The notes beneath the pieces are model-generated. The model ran no database searches and was not told where the DNA came from. It saw only the letters and a program-made list of their open reading frames with translations. A program made the position numbers and the translations under genes. Below, one piece after another: positions 43,713 to 52,237 of a stretch of 64,000 bases of DNA; position 1 is the stretch's first letter, and the number at the start of each line of letters is the position of its first letter. Source of the stretch: Bacteroidota bacterium (GTDB lineage Bacteria; Bacteroidota; Bacteroidia; Bacteroidales; Paludibacteraceae); the NCBI GenBank assembly GCA_023391625.1, contig JAEWAN010000006.1, forward strand, positions 744,001 to 808,000, given 5' to 3'.

Positions 43713-46526
43713 ATGAATTTTCTAAGAAATAAAGTTAGCCTGATATTATTTTTTATTCTTACTGTTTTTGCTGTTCAGGCACAGCTTCGTCCGATACCTG
43801 TTGACCCAGCCATACGTTATGGAAAGTTGGAAAATGGGCTTACTTATTATATCCGCCATAATGAAAACCCTAAAAATCGTGCGGAGTTTTATTTAGCTCA
43901 GAATGTGGGGGCTATTCTTGAAAATGACGATCAGGATGGACTTGCGCATTTTCTTGAACATATGGCATTTAATGGAACAAAGAATTTTCCGGATAAAGGA
44001 ATCATTGATTATTTTGAAACGATAGGAGTAAAGTTCGGAAGTAATATCAATGCCTATACGGCTTTGGACCAAACGGTATATAATCTTTCCAATGTGCCTA
44101 CTACCCGCGAAGGTATTGTAGATACGGCTTTACTGGTTTTGCATGACTGGTCGGGATTTTTGACTCTGGATGATAATGAAATAGATAACGAACGGGGAGT
44201 AATTCGTGAAGAATGGAGAACACGTCAGGGAGCAGAAAGACGGATATGGAAAGAGTCGAATAAATTGAAGTATCCGGGTTCCAAATACGCAGACCGGGAT
44301 ATTATTGGTGACACTGCTGTGATAAATAATTTTGAGTATCAGGCTCTTCGCTCTTTTTATGAAAAATGGTACCGCCCTGATTTGCAGGCAGTGCTGGTGG
44401 TTGGTGATGTGGATGTGGATACGGTAGAGGCTAAGATAAAAGAACTGTTTACAGATATTCCACGTAAGGCAAATTATGGGGAACGGCCTGTTTATCCTGT
44501 TTATAATAATGAAGAGCCTATTGTAGCCATTGTTACAGATCCGGAAGCTTCGGTAACACGAATTTTGTTGGAGTATAAACATGATAAATTGCCTGCGGAG
44601 GCAGCCCTTTCGGTGAACGGTTATCTTGTTAATATAATCAATTCACTGATTTCAAATATGCTGACGGATCGTTTTAATGAAATGACTTTGCAGGCAGATG
44701 CTCCGTTTGTAGGGGCTTATGCGTATTATGGTGAATTGGTAAAGTCAAAAGATGCTTTTGTTATGCTGGCAGTACCACATGAAGGCAGGGAGCTGGAGGG
44801 ACTTCGGGCTATTCTTCTTGAAGCGGAGAAAATGAACCGGTATGGATTCACAAATTCGGAGTTGGAACGTGCCAAAACAGGCTTGTTGAAGCAAATGGAA
44901 AAAGCTTACAATGAAAGGGGTAACCAGCGTAATAACAGTCTGGTTCAGGAATATATACGTCATTATCTGACTAATGAGCCTATTCCGGGTATAGAATGGG
45001 AGTATGAAACTTTACAGGTTATATTGCCTCAGATTTCTTTGGAGCATGTCAATCAGATAGCGCAGTCCTATATTACGGATGAAAATATGATTGTTTCTGT
45101 TAATGCTCCGGATAAAAAAGAAGTGATTGTTCCTTCTGAAGAGCAGGTCTTGCTGACCATATCAGAATCGAAACAAGCGGAGATATTTCCTCGTAAAGAA
45201 GACGATCTGGATCGTCAGCTTATATCATCAGTTCCTAAAGCAGGTAAAATCAGGAAAGAGACTCAGAATACAGTATTAGGAGTTACGGAATGGCAGTTAA
45301 GTAATGGTGTGAAGGTGGTTTTTAAGCCAACAGAGTTTAAACAAGATGAAATTTTATTGTCCGCTTTTAGTGAAGGAGGACTTTCTAAGGTTGAGAACAA
45401 TGAAGATATACCGTCTGCTGTTTTTGCTACGAATATTGTGGGTGTAAATGGTCTGGGAGGTTTTTCTGCTGTTGAATTGCAGCGTATGCTGACGGGAAAA
45501 ATAGCTAATGTAAGCCCTTATATTGATAATTATGAAGAAGGTTTTTCAGGCCTATCTTCCGTTACCGATTTTGAAACAATGCTGCAACTGCTTTATTTGC
45601 ATTTTACGTCCGTACGGAAGGATGATAATGCTTTTCAGGCAATGATGAATATGTATCGTGCTGCGCTGGTAAATAAGTCGCAGGATCCTCGCGCTGTTTT
45701 TTCCGATTCCGTAGCAGCTACTATGTATAATCACAATCCGAGGGTTTTTCCTATTGACCTTAATACGTTGGAGCTAGTGAATCAGGATAAGGCTTTGGCT
45801 GTGTTTAAAGACCGTTTTGCCAATCCTGCGGATTTTACTTTTGTATTTACAGGAAATATTGATCCGGCAAATGAGCAGGTAAGGAAAGCTGTTTTAACTT
45901 ATCTTGGAGGTATAAAATCCAAAAAGATTAAAGAGGAATATGTTGACAGGGGAATTGCCGTTCCGGAAGGACGGTTTGTCAATCATTTTACTAAAGATAT
46001 GCAGGTGAAAAAATCGTCCGTATTTGTGGCTTATACAGGTAATGTTGCTTATAATATAGATAACCGCACCAATATGTTAGCTCTTACTAATATTCTGAAT
46101 ATGCGTTATCTGGAAAGTATTCGGGAAAAAGAGGGAGGTTCGTATGGTGTCAGGGTGTCCGGAGGTATTGCCAATATCCCGTCAGACAAAGCAACGTTAC
46201 AGATTCAGTTTGATACGGATCCGGAAAAGCAGGAAGATCTGATGAAAATTGTATATGGAGAAATTGATACTTTGTTAGAATCTGGCCCTCGGGCGGATGA
46301 TTTGCAAAAAGTAAAAGAAATTCTGCTTAAACAATATGCAGAGGATTTAAATGAAAATAGTTGGTGGATAAATGCTTTGTCTGTTTATTATCAGGATAAT
46401 ATAGATTTTCCTGAACATTATAAGGAAAGTGTGGAACGTTTAACATCGGAATCTGTTCAGTCTTTGTTGAGATCTATTACAGACCAGCAAAATATTATAG
46501 AAGTGGTGATGAGCCCGGTTTTGTAA
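43713..46526 (+). CDS. M16-family zinc peptidase (PqqL-like), secreted
   Basis: 937 residues. Signal peptide NFLRNKVSLILFFILTVFAVQAQ, then the first M16 domain with the inverted zinc motif HFLEH (His79, Glu82, His83) and the distal Glu in NERGVIREEWRTRQG. A second, non-catalytic M16 pair fills the C-terminal half (WQLSNGVKVVFKPTEF; GGSYGVRVSGG). M16 enzymes form a clam-shell chamber and cleave small peptides; this one should be periplasmic. The start at the signal peptide is chosen because an ATG 15 codons upstream lies at the likely transcription start. Confidence 0.93.
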   Translation: MNFLRNKVSLILFFILTVFAVQAQLRPIPVDPAIRYGKLENGLTYYIRHNENPKNRAEFYLAQNVGAILENDDQDGLAHFLEHMAFNGTKNFPDKGIIDYFETIGVKFGSNINAYTALDQTVYNLSNVPTTREGIVDTALLVLHDWSGFLTLDDNEIDNERGVIREEWRTRQGAERRIWKESNKLKYPGSKYADRDIIGDTAVINNFEYQALRSFYEKWYRPDLQAVLVVGDVDVDTVEAKIKELFTDIPRKANYGERPVYPVYNNEEPIVAIVTDPEASVTRILLEYKHDKLPAEAALSVNGYLVNIINSLISNMLTDRFNEMTLQADAPFVGAYAYYGELVKSKDAFVMLAVPHEGRELEGLRAILLEAEKMNRYGFTNSELERAKTGLLKQMEKAYNERGNQRNNSLVQEYIRHYLTNEPIPGIEWEYETLQVILPQISLEHVNQIAQSYITDENMIVSVNAPDKKEVIVPSEEQVLLTISESKQAEIFPRKEDDLDRQLISSVPKAGKIRKETQNTVLGVTEWQLSNGVKVVFKPTEFKQDEILLSAFSEGGLSKVENNEDIPSAVFATNIVGVNGLGGFSAVELQRMLTGKIANVSPYIDNYEEGFSGLSSVTDFETMLQLLYLHFTSVRKDDNAFQAMMNMYRAALVNKSQDPRAVFSDSVAATMYNHNPRVFPIDLNTLELVNQDKALAVFKDRFANPADFTFVFTGNIDPANEQVRKAVLTYLGGIKSKKIKEEYVDRGIAVPEGRFVNHFTKDMQVKKSSVFVAYTGNVAYNIDNRTNMLALTNILNMRYLESIREKEGGSYGVRVSGGIANIPSDKATLQIQFDTDPEKQEDLMKIVYGEIDTLLESGPRADDLQKVKEILLKQYAEDLNENSWWINALSVYYQDNIDFPEHYKESVERLTSESVQSLLRSITDQQNIIEVVMSPVL

Positions 46527-46614
46527 AGTATCGTAATGATAGGCACTATATAGGTCAATAAACTTTTTTATCGCTTACTTTGTTGTTATATTAGAATAAT
46601 TAAAAATAAAAATA

Positions 46615-46914
46615 ATGGAAAAATTTGAGGAAATAATCAATGCAGATAAGCCTGTATTAGTCGATTTTTTTGCAACATGGTGTGGCCCGTGTAAGGCTAT
46701 GGCACCTTTGATTGAAGAATTGGGTAAATCTTTGCAGGGGAGTGCACGTGTCCTAAAAATAGATATTGATAAAAATGAAGCTGTTGCTACTCATTATCAA
46801 ATACAGTCCGTACCCACTTTTATTATATTTAAAAAGGGGGAAATAGTGTGGCGTCAGGCCGGTATGATGGATAAAAACATACTGGAAGAACAAGTGAAAA
46901 AGTTTATGGATTGA
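46615..46914 (+). CDS. Thioredoxin
   Basis: 99 residues, cytosolic. The active site is TWCGPCKAMAP (Cys-Gly-Pro-Cys); the cis-Pro loop is VPTFIIFKKGE. Typical single-domain thioredoxin length. It donates electrons to ribonucleotide reductase, peroxiredoxins and similar partners. It has 88 bp of upstream space and a strong terminator after it, shared with the convergent RelA/SpoT gene, so it is a single-gene unit. Bacteroidota have several thioredoxins, so I give no number. Confidence 0.95.
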   Translation: MEKFEEIINADKPVLVDFFATWCGPCKAMAPLIEELGKSLQGSARVLKIDIDKNEAVATHYQIQSVPTFIIFKKGEIVWRQAGMMDKNILEEQVKKFMD

Positions 46915-46927
46915 TAAAAATTTTAGT

Positions 46928-46974
46928 AAAACAATAGGGCAGCTATGTACTTACATAACTGCCCTATTGTTTTT
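46928..46974. terminator. Bidirectional terminator between thioredoxin and RelA/SpoT genes
   Basis: AAAACAATAGGGCAG pairs with CTGCCCTATTGTTTT (15 bp); after a CT/AA mismatch the stem continues as ATGTA/TACAT with a 2-nt loop. Confidence 0.9.
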
Positions 46975-46990
46975 CCAATGAGCGGTAGGT

Positions 46991-49246
46991 TCATGACTGT
47001 ATCGCTTCCTGTATACGTTTGGCGGAATTTATTTCTGTGATTTTTAGTACATCTTTTAATATATTGTCTATATCTTCCGTGTCATGCACGAAAATGTGGA
47101 ATGTTCCGGTAAAGATGCCTGCATTGGTGTCAATATTTATTTTACTGATGTTGACGTTGTAGTTTTCAGAAATGACTTTTAATATTTTTACCAATACACC
47201 TTTTACATCAATTCCCTTTACTTCAATAATCTCTTCGAAGGACAAGAGTTTATGCATGTCCCATTTCACATTGATGAGGTTATTGCCCTGACTGCTTTTC
47301 AGTTTGCCGGCAATAGGACACTGGCGCTTATGCACCATGATGATTTCCGATTCATTGACAAATCCTAATACATCGTCTCCCGGGATCGGGTGACAGCAGG
47401 AGGCAAGTTCATAGCCTCTTTTATCATCTGTTAGTATAAATGTTTTTTTTCTGTCCAGCCGTGTTGCCGGAACAAGTTCTGTCGTTTCGGCAATTTCTTT
47501 TTTGTTGTTATTTTCTGCAGAACCTCCTATCTTTTTGAGGTATTTGGCAAAAACATTCTGGTTTTTGGTTTTAAAAAGTTTCGGTACTTCATTCAGGTTT
47601 ACAACGCCTTTTCCTGTCTGGAGGAATAGTTCCTGATGGTCGTTCAGGTTGAAGTGATTAAGCAAACGGACAATATTGGTATTGTCCATGTCAAGGTTCA
47701 ACTTCTCAAAAACTTTCTTTATTTCCTCTTTACCTTTGGATATTGTTGCTTTATCCTCTTTTTTGAACCACTCCCGCAGTTTTGACTTGGCATGGGCTGT
47801 GATGACGTAATTTTCCCAGCTTTTTTCCGGTTTTTGTTTTTTTGATGTAAGTATTTCTACCTGGTCTCCACTTTCCAGTCTGTGGCTTAGTGGAACCAGT
47901 TTGTGGTTTACCTTTGCACCGATACAATGAAAACCTAAATCCGAGTGCAGTAAAAATGCAAAATCCAGTGCAGTGGCTCCCTGGGCTATTGTTCTGATGT
48001 CGCCTTTAGGAGTAAAGACAAAAATTTCCGATGCGAAAAGGTTCAGCTTGAAAGTATCCATAAAGTCTATCGCATCGGGTTCCGGATGCTTCAGCATTTC
48101 TTTAATTTCTTTCAGCCATTTGTCTAATTCCGATTCGTCGTTTTCTCCGGTTTTGTATTTCCAGTGTGCGGCTAAACCTCTTTCTGCGATATCGTCCATC
48201 CTTTTACTGCGTATCTGCACTTCCACCCAACGGCCTCCCTGTCCCATAACGGTTACGTGTAAAGCTTCGTAACCGTTGGCTTTCGGAGTGCTGACCCAGT
48301 CGCGTATCCGCTCCGGATGAGGTTTGTATAAAGCAGTAATGGCGGAGTACAACATCCAGCACTGGTCTTTTTCACTCATACCCGGTTTCGGTTCAAATAC
48401 GATTCTGAGTGCTAAAATATCATATACTTCTTCGAAAGGAATATTGCGGGTCGACATTTTATGCCAAATAGAATATACTGTTTTTACACGGGCGCTTAGT
48501 TTGAAGCTGTATCCCATATCCCGCAGTTTTTCATCTATCGGTTGTGAAAATTCTTTATAGAATTTATTCCGGGAGTCAGCATCCACAGCCAGTTTTTCCT
48601 CCAGCATTTTATACGTTTCCGGATGTTCGTATTTGAAACTCAGGTTTTCCAGTTCGGTTTTGATACGGAAAAGCCCCAGGCGATGAGCCAATGGGGCATA
48701 AATATATTGGGTTTCTCCTGCGATTTTATATTGTTTGGCGGGAGGCATTGAACCTAATGTACGCATATTATGCAAACGGTCTGCCATCTTGATGATGATA
48801 ACGCGTACATCTTCAGACATGGTCAGGATCAGCTTACGGAAGTTTTCCGCTTGTTCCGATGCTTTTTCTCCGAATACTCCTCCGGATATTTTGGTAAGTC
48901 CGTCTACAATCTGGGCTATTTTATCACCGAAAAGATTGCGGATGTCTTCGGTTGTGTAGTCAGTATCTTCAACAACGTCGTGGAGCAGGGCTGAGCAAAT
49001 GGATGTGGAACCCAGGCCTATCTCTTTCACTACGATGCGGGCTACTGCCAGTGGATGCATGATGTAAGGCTCTCCCGATCGTCGTCGGCAGCCTTTATGT
49101 GCAGCGTTCGCAAAATTGAAAGCTTTGGTAATGATTTCCACTTTTTTACGGTGGTTCGTGTTTAAATAATCCTGCAGTAAGGTTTCAAATTCCTTTTGGA
49201 TCATTAAATCTTCCTGAGTTAGCTCTTCTGTATGTTGCATCGGCAT
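46991..49246 (-). CDS. RelA/SpoT-family (p)ppGpp synthetase/hydrolase
   Basis: 751 residues, the long bifunctional RSH form. The hydrolase HD domain has HPLAVARIVVKEIG and SALLHDVVEDTDYT (catalytic His-Asp and ED motif), then KMADRLHNMRTL. The synthetase domain follows (YSIWHKMSTR, VYDILALRIVF, WVEVQIRSKRMDDIAERGLA). A TGS domain comes next (IFVFTPKGDIRTIAQGATALDFAFLLHSDLG begins near 415), then a Cys-containing helical region (ELASCCHPIPGDDVLGF) and a C-terminal ACT domain. It sets (p)ppGpp levels in starvation. Both active sites look intact. Confidence 0.96.
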   Translation of the reverse strand: MPMQHTEELTQEDLMIQKEFETLLQDYLNTNHRKKVEIITKAFNFANAAHKGCRRRSGEPYIMHPLAVARIVVKEIGLGSTSICSALLHDVVEDTDYTTEDIRNLFGDKIAQIVDGLTKISGGVFGEKASEQAENFRKLILTMSEDVRVIIIKMADRLHNMRTLGSMPPAKQYKIAGETQYIYAPLAHRLGLFRIKTELENLSFKYEHPETYKMLEEKLAVDADSRNKFYKEFSQPIDEKLRDMGYSFKLSARVKTVYSIWHKMSTRNIPFEEVYDILALRIVFEPKPGMSEKDQCWMLYSAITALYKPHPERIRDWVSTPKANGYEALHVTVMGQGGRWVEVQIRSKRMDDIAERGLAAHWKYKTGENDESELDKWLKEIKEMLKHPEPDAIDFMDTFKLNLFASEIFVFTPKGDIRTIAQGATALDFAFLLHSDLGFHCIGAKVNHKLVPLSHRLESGDQVEILTSKKQKPEKSWENYVITAHAKSKLREWFKKEDKATISKGKEEIKKVFEKLNLDMDNTNIVRLLNHFNLNDHQELFLQTGKGVVNLNEVPKLFKTKNQNVFAKYLKKIGGSAENNNKKEIAETTELVPATRLDRKKTFILTDDKRGYELASCCHPIPGDDVLGFVNESEIIMVHKRQCPIAGKLKSSQGNNLINVKWDMHKLLSFEEIIEVKGIDVKGVLVKILKVISENYNVNISKINIDTNAGIFTGTFHIFVHDTEDIDNILKDVLKITEINSAKRIQEAIQS

Positions 49247-49267
49247 ATAGTCTCCCTTTTCTTTTTA

Positions 49268-49275
49268 CAAAAGTA
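49268..49275 (-). promoter_or_regulatory. -7 promoter box of the RelA/SpoT gene
   Basis: The reverse strand reads TACTTTTG, a TAnnTTTG match 21 bp before the ATG. Confidence 0.45.
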
Positions 49276-49375
49276 CATAATATTTCAAAAAAAACGTAAC
49301 TTTACACTGTCCTACTTTAAGGGTAGGGTGTTGTTTTATAACTAAATCTTAGAAACAGTTTTATTATTTTTATTT

Positions 49376-49573
49376 ATGCAGGAAATCATAGTTGCTATTA
49401 TTGGAATTTTTGTTGTGATTTTCTTAGGTTGGAAAATTTATAAATTATTTACCCGTAAATCATCAGGAAGTTGTCATTGTGCAGGTTGCAGTATGGACTG
49501 TGCTATAAAAGACCAGAATCCGGAACATTGCGAAAACGATAAAAATCTTTTGAAAGATAAGATTAAAAAATGA
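49376..49573 (+). CDS. FeoB-associated Cys-rich membrane protein
   Basis: 65 residues. One membrane helix (IIVAIIGIFVVIFLGWKIY) followed by a Cys-rich cytosolic tail, CHCAGCSMDC and later CAI and HCE: six Cys in all. This fits the FeoB-associated Cys-rich protein family (PF12669), thought to help ferrous iron uptake. No feoA or feoB lies in the window, so it stands alone here between relA/spoT and a non-coding stretch. A -7-like TAACTTTA lies about 70 bp upstream. Confidence 0.8.
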   Translation: MQEIIVAIIGIFVVIFLGWKIYKLFTRKSSGSCHCAGCSMDCAIKDQNPEHCENDKNLLKDKIKK

Positions 49574-49605
49574 TGAATAGATATTTACTTACGGTGTTCC
49601 AATGA

Positions 49606-49640
49606 GTGGCTGCTTTTCTGTAAAAGGCAGCCGTTTTTTG
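49606..49640 (+). terminator. Terminator after the Cys-rich peptide gene
   Basis: GTGGCTGC-TTTT pairs with AAAAGGCAGCC with one bulged base and a CTGT loop, then TTTTTT. Confidence 0.65.
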
Positions 49641-49890
49641 TTGTAAGCGTTTTTTAGAGGTAGGTTACTTCTGTTTTTGTCAATAAATAATTTTTTCAGG
49701 CTTTATGTTCGCTTGTCTGGTAGTGGTTGCCGATTGAGTGTTATGTTTATAATGAGGAATTGTCATGCATATTGCTTCCATAGCCGGAAATATCTGTTTT
49801 AATTTGCGATGTTAACAATATACGAATGTCGGATTTTGTAAAATGTCGGTTGTTGGTAAAATCGTTATGTGGGTTGTTCTGGAAAAGAAA
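49641..49890. other. Non-coding gap
   Basis: Together with the flanking terminators this makes 364 bp between genes. I see no supported gene, RNA or repeat here; short frames present are AT-rich and lack family features. Confidence 0.5.
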
Positions 49891-49925
49891 TCCGGTTGAT
49901 GATTTTTTTATAATCATCAACCGGA
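49891..49925 (-). terminator. Terminator after the DedA-AroE gene
   Basis: TCCGGTTGATGATT pairs perfectly with AATCATCAACCGGA (14 bp) around a 7-nt T-rich loop; on the reverse strand a T-rich tract follows. Confidence 0.8.
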
Positions 49926-49937
49926 TAATTTATTTGA

Positions 49938-51440
49938 TCAGGATATTACCGAGTCTTCGTTCCAGATTTCCCAGGCAGCTTCCGCCTGCCCAATCAGCAT
50001 TTGTTCTCCGTTTATAACTTCTGCGCCCTGTTCTTTACCTTTTTTCATAAAGAGGGTTTCGGCAGGATTGTATACGGCATCAAATAGTAGGTGCTTGTTT
50101 GTAAGGTATTGATATGGAATATCCGGACAGGTATCTACATTAGGAAAAGTTCCTAATGGTGTACAATTAACAATAATCAAATGACTTTCCATAACTTCCG
50201 GGGGTAGCATGTCGTAAGTGATGGCAGTCGGTTTTTCCGTGCGTGAAACAAATGTGGTTTCGATACCTGATTTTTTCAATACGTAGTTTATCGCTTTGGA
50301 AGCTCCTCCTGTTCCTAAAATAAGTGCCTTCTTGTGGTAAGGTTTAATGCTTGGTTTAATGGATTGTTCAAAGCCGATAGCGTCACTGTTGTATCCCTTT
50401 ATAGTGTATTCATTGCCGGATCTATTTATTTTCAGAACATTAATAGCTCCGATGTCGGCTGCGGTATCGTCCAGCTCGTTCACGTATTTGAATACCTTTT
50501 CCTTGTACGGGATGGTGACATTCAGTCCGGATACTTTTTTGTCTTTTAATATTTTCTCTATCTCCGAAATGTCGGGTATCTCAAAAAGTTCGTATTTTGC
50601 CTTGATACTTTCTTTCTTGAACTTTTCCGTAAAGTATTTTTTTGAGAATGAATGTCCCAAAGGATATCCTATCAATCCGTAAGTTTTTTTCATCTTCCAG
50701 CGTAATAATATAAAACGAATAATAAAAACAACAAGCATTAAGCCCATTACGGCAAATGCGAGTATACTTAGTTCATAACTGTATTTTGTGATAAGGTCCG
50801 ACTGTCCGTGCAGCACGTAACCGATTAGCGCTAAAAAAGCGTTATAAATGCCCGTACCTATTATCGTGTACAAAATGAAACTTCCTAAATTCATTTTTGC
50901 CAATCCTGCCGGAATGGAAATCAGTAACCTGATGCCGGGCAACAGGCGGCCTATACAAATGGATGTTCGGCTGCGCTTGTTGAAAACCTCCTCTGCCTGA
51001 TGCAGTTTCTCACTGTCCAGCATGAAAAAATTCCCTAAGCGTGTATCCACAAACTTGTAAAGAGCTTTTCTTCCCAGCCATGCTGAGAGGCCGTAAATTA
51101 TCAGTGCTCCTAATAAGGCTCCTAAAGTTCCGAATATAATTACGAAAAGTACGTTCATATCGCTGTCGGGACTGGACGCAAAGTAAGCAGCTGGAGAAAT
51201 GACAAGTTCGGATGGTATGGGAAGAAATGTGTTTTCCAGTAACATCAGGAGGGTGAGCGTGAAATAGTTCATATTGTCCTGATACCAGTCAATCACTTTC
51301 CCGAAGGTGTGTCGCGCTCCCGCCATTTCTTCCTCCTGCGGAATAACTTCTTCCTGTACGGTAGCAGAATTGGCTGTTGCAAAGTTGATGGCTAAGAAAC
51401 AAAATATAAAAGTGAAAATAAATTTCTTTAATCCGGTCAT
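49938..51440 (-). CDS. aroE: DedA membrane protein fused to shikimate dehydrogenase AroE
   Basis: 500 residues in one frame. Residues 1-23 are a signal-like helix; about 45-249 are a DedA/VTT domain (LENTFLPIPSELVISPAAYFA, GRLLPGIRLLISIPAGLAKMN) with several membrane helices. From residue 250 the sequence is a complete AroE: MKKTYGLIGYPLGHSFSKKY, catalytic Lys in VTIPYKEKVF, Asp in GYNSDAIGF, and the NADP loop LGTGGASKAINYVL. The join lies exactly at what would be AroE's own ATG (50693-50691), so AroE might also be made by internal initiation. DedA proteins flip polyprenyl phosphates or phospholipids; AroE reduces dehydroshikimate. A paralogous DedA gene lies directly upstream. Confidence 0.93.
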   Translation of the reverse strand: MTGLKKFIFTFIFCFLAINFATANSATVQEEVIPQEEEMAGARHTFGKVIDWYQDNMNYFTLTLLMLLENTFLPIPSELVISPAAYFASSPDSDMNVLFVIIFGTLGALLGALIIYGLSAWLGRKALYKFVDTRLGNFFMLDSEKLHQAEEVFNKRSRTSICIGRLLPGIRLLISIPAGLAKMNLGSFILYTIIGTGIYNAFLALIGYVLHGQSDLITKYSYELSILAFAVMGLMLVVFIIRFILLRWKMKKTYGLIGYPLGHSFSKKYFTEKFKKESIKAKYELFEIPDISEIEKILKDKKVSGLNVTIPYKEKVFKYVNELDDTAADIGAINVLKINRSGNEYTIKGYNSDAIGFEQSIKPSIKPYHKKALILGTGGASKAINYVLKKSGIETTFVSRTEKPTAITYDMLPPEVMESHLIIVNCTPLGTFPNVDTCPDIPYQYLTNKHLLFDAVYNPAETLFMKKGKEQGAEVINGEQMLIGQAEAAWEIWNEDSVIS

Positions 51441-51461
51441 ATAATAACTGGGTTTTACTGG

Positions 51462-52202
51462 TTAGCTGTTTGCGTTAGCCTTATTTGCTTTTTTCTTGAT
51501 AACGAATTTCTTGATGATAAAGAATAGAATAACCACTATGACGATAGCGAGTAAGGCGTAACCAATCTCGTGGCTGTATTTTTCTATAATGTCAGCTTGC
51601 CCGTGGGCAATATAGCCCAGTAAAGCCAGTATTGCGTTCCATATGCCAGCTCCCAAAGCGGTATAAGCAGCAAAGCTGAGGATGTTCATTCTGGCCAGTC
51701 CGGCAGGAATGGATATCAGCTGGCGTATTCCGGGTATGAGCCTTCCTACGAAAGTGGATATCTTGCCGTGGGCATTAAAATAGTCTTCTGCTTTGGTTAT
51801 TTTTTCACTACTTAATAAAAGTACATGCCCTAATTTACTGTCGGCAAATTTATGAATAATGGGTCTTCCCAGCCACAATGCCAGACCATAGTTGATAAAT
51901 GCGCCGATTACAGCCCCTAATGTACCGAATAAAACAACCAGTACGATGTTCAATTTGCTTTCCGGTTTGCTCGCAATATAGGCGGCTGGAGGTATGACGA
52001 TTTCCGAAGGAAACGGAATAAATGAACTTTCTATGGTCATTAATGCTGTGATACTGAAATAATTCATGTTGTTTTCATACCATCGTTCTATTTTTTGAAG
52101 CATAGATGCAGAAGATACGCTGTCGGGCTGGTTTACAGTGGTTTGAGCGTTAAGAGATGAAATGGAAAATAGTAAAACCAGTGCGAAAAAGATTTTTTTC
52201 AT
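51462..52202 (-). CDS. DedA-family membrane protein
   Basis: 246 residues. A signal peptide (FFALVLLFSISSLNAQ) precedes a linker and the DedA/VTT domain: IESSFIPFPSEIVIPPAAYIA and GRLIPGIRQLISIPAGLARMN, with about five membrane segments and a Lys-rich C-terminal tail (FVIKKKANKANANS). The protein is alignable along its whole length with the DedA half of the next gene, so the two arose by tandem duplication. The family recycles undecaprenyl phosphate or scrambles phospholipids. It is 21 bp from the fusion gene and 35 bp from the TPR gene, in one operon. Confidence 0.93.
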   Translation of the reverse strand: MKKIFFALVLLFSISSLNAQTTVNQPDSVSSASMLQKIERWYENNMNYFSITALMTIESSFIPFPSEIVIPPAAYIASKPESKLNIVLVVLFGTLGAVIGAFINYGLALWLGRPIIHKFADSKLGHVLLLSSEKITKAEDYFNAHGKISTFVGRLIPGIRQLISIPAGLARMNILSFAAYTALGAGIWNAILALLGYIAHGQADIIEKYSHEIGYALLAIVIVVILFFIIKKFVIKKKANKANANS

Positions 52203-52237
52203 TCGTGATAAATTAATTTTAATGTCTGATTATAGTG

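Noticed and set aside
49826..50017. 63-codon forward frame at the end of the DedA-AroE gene
   Set aside because: It runs through a terminator hairpin and over the 3' end of aroE on the other strand; no coding signature.
50685..50700. Assembly or sequencing error as cause of the DedA-AroE fusion
   Set aside because: Both halves are in one frame without any local oddity, and a clean in-frame join exactly at the AroE Met is hard to get from a random indel; kept as a refutation test instead.
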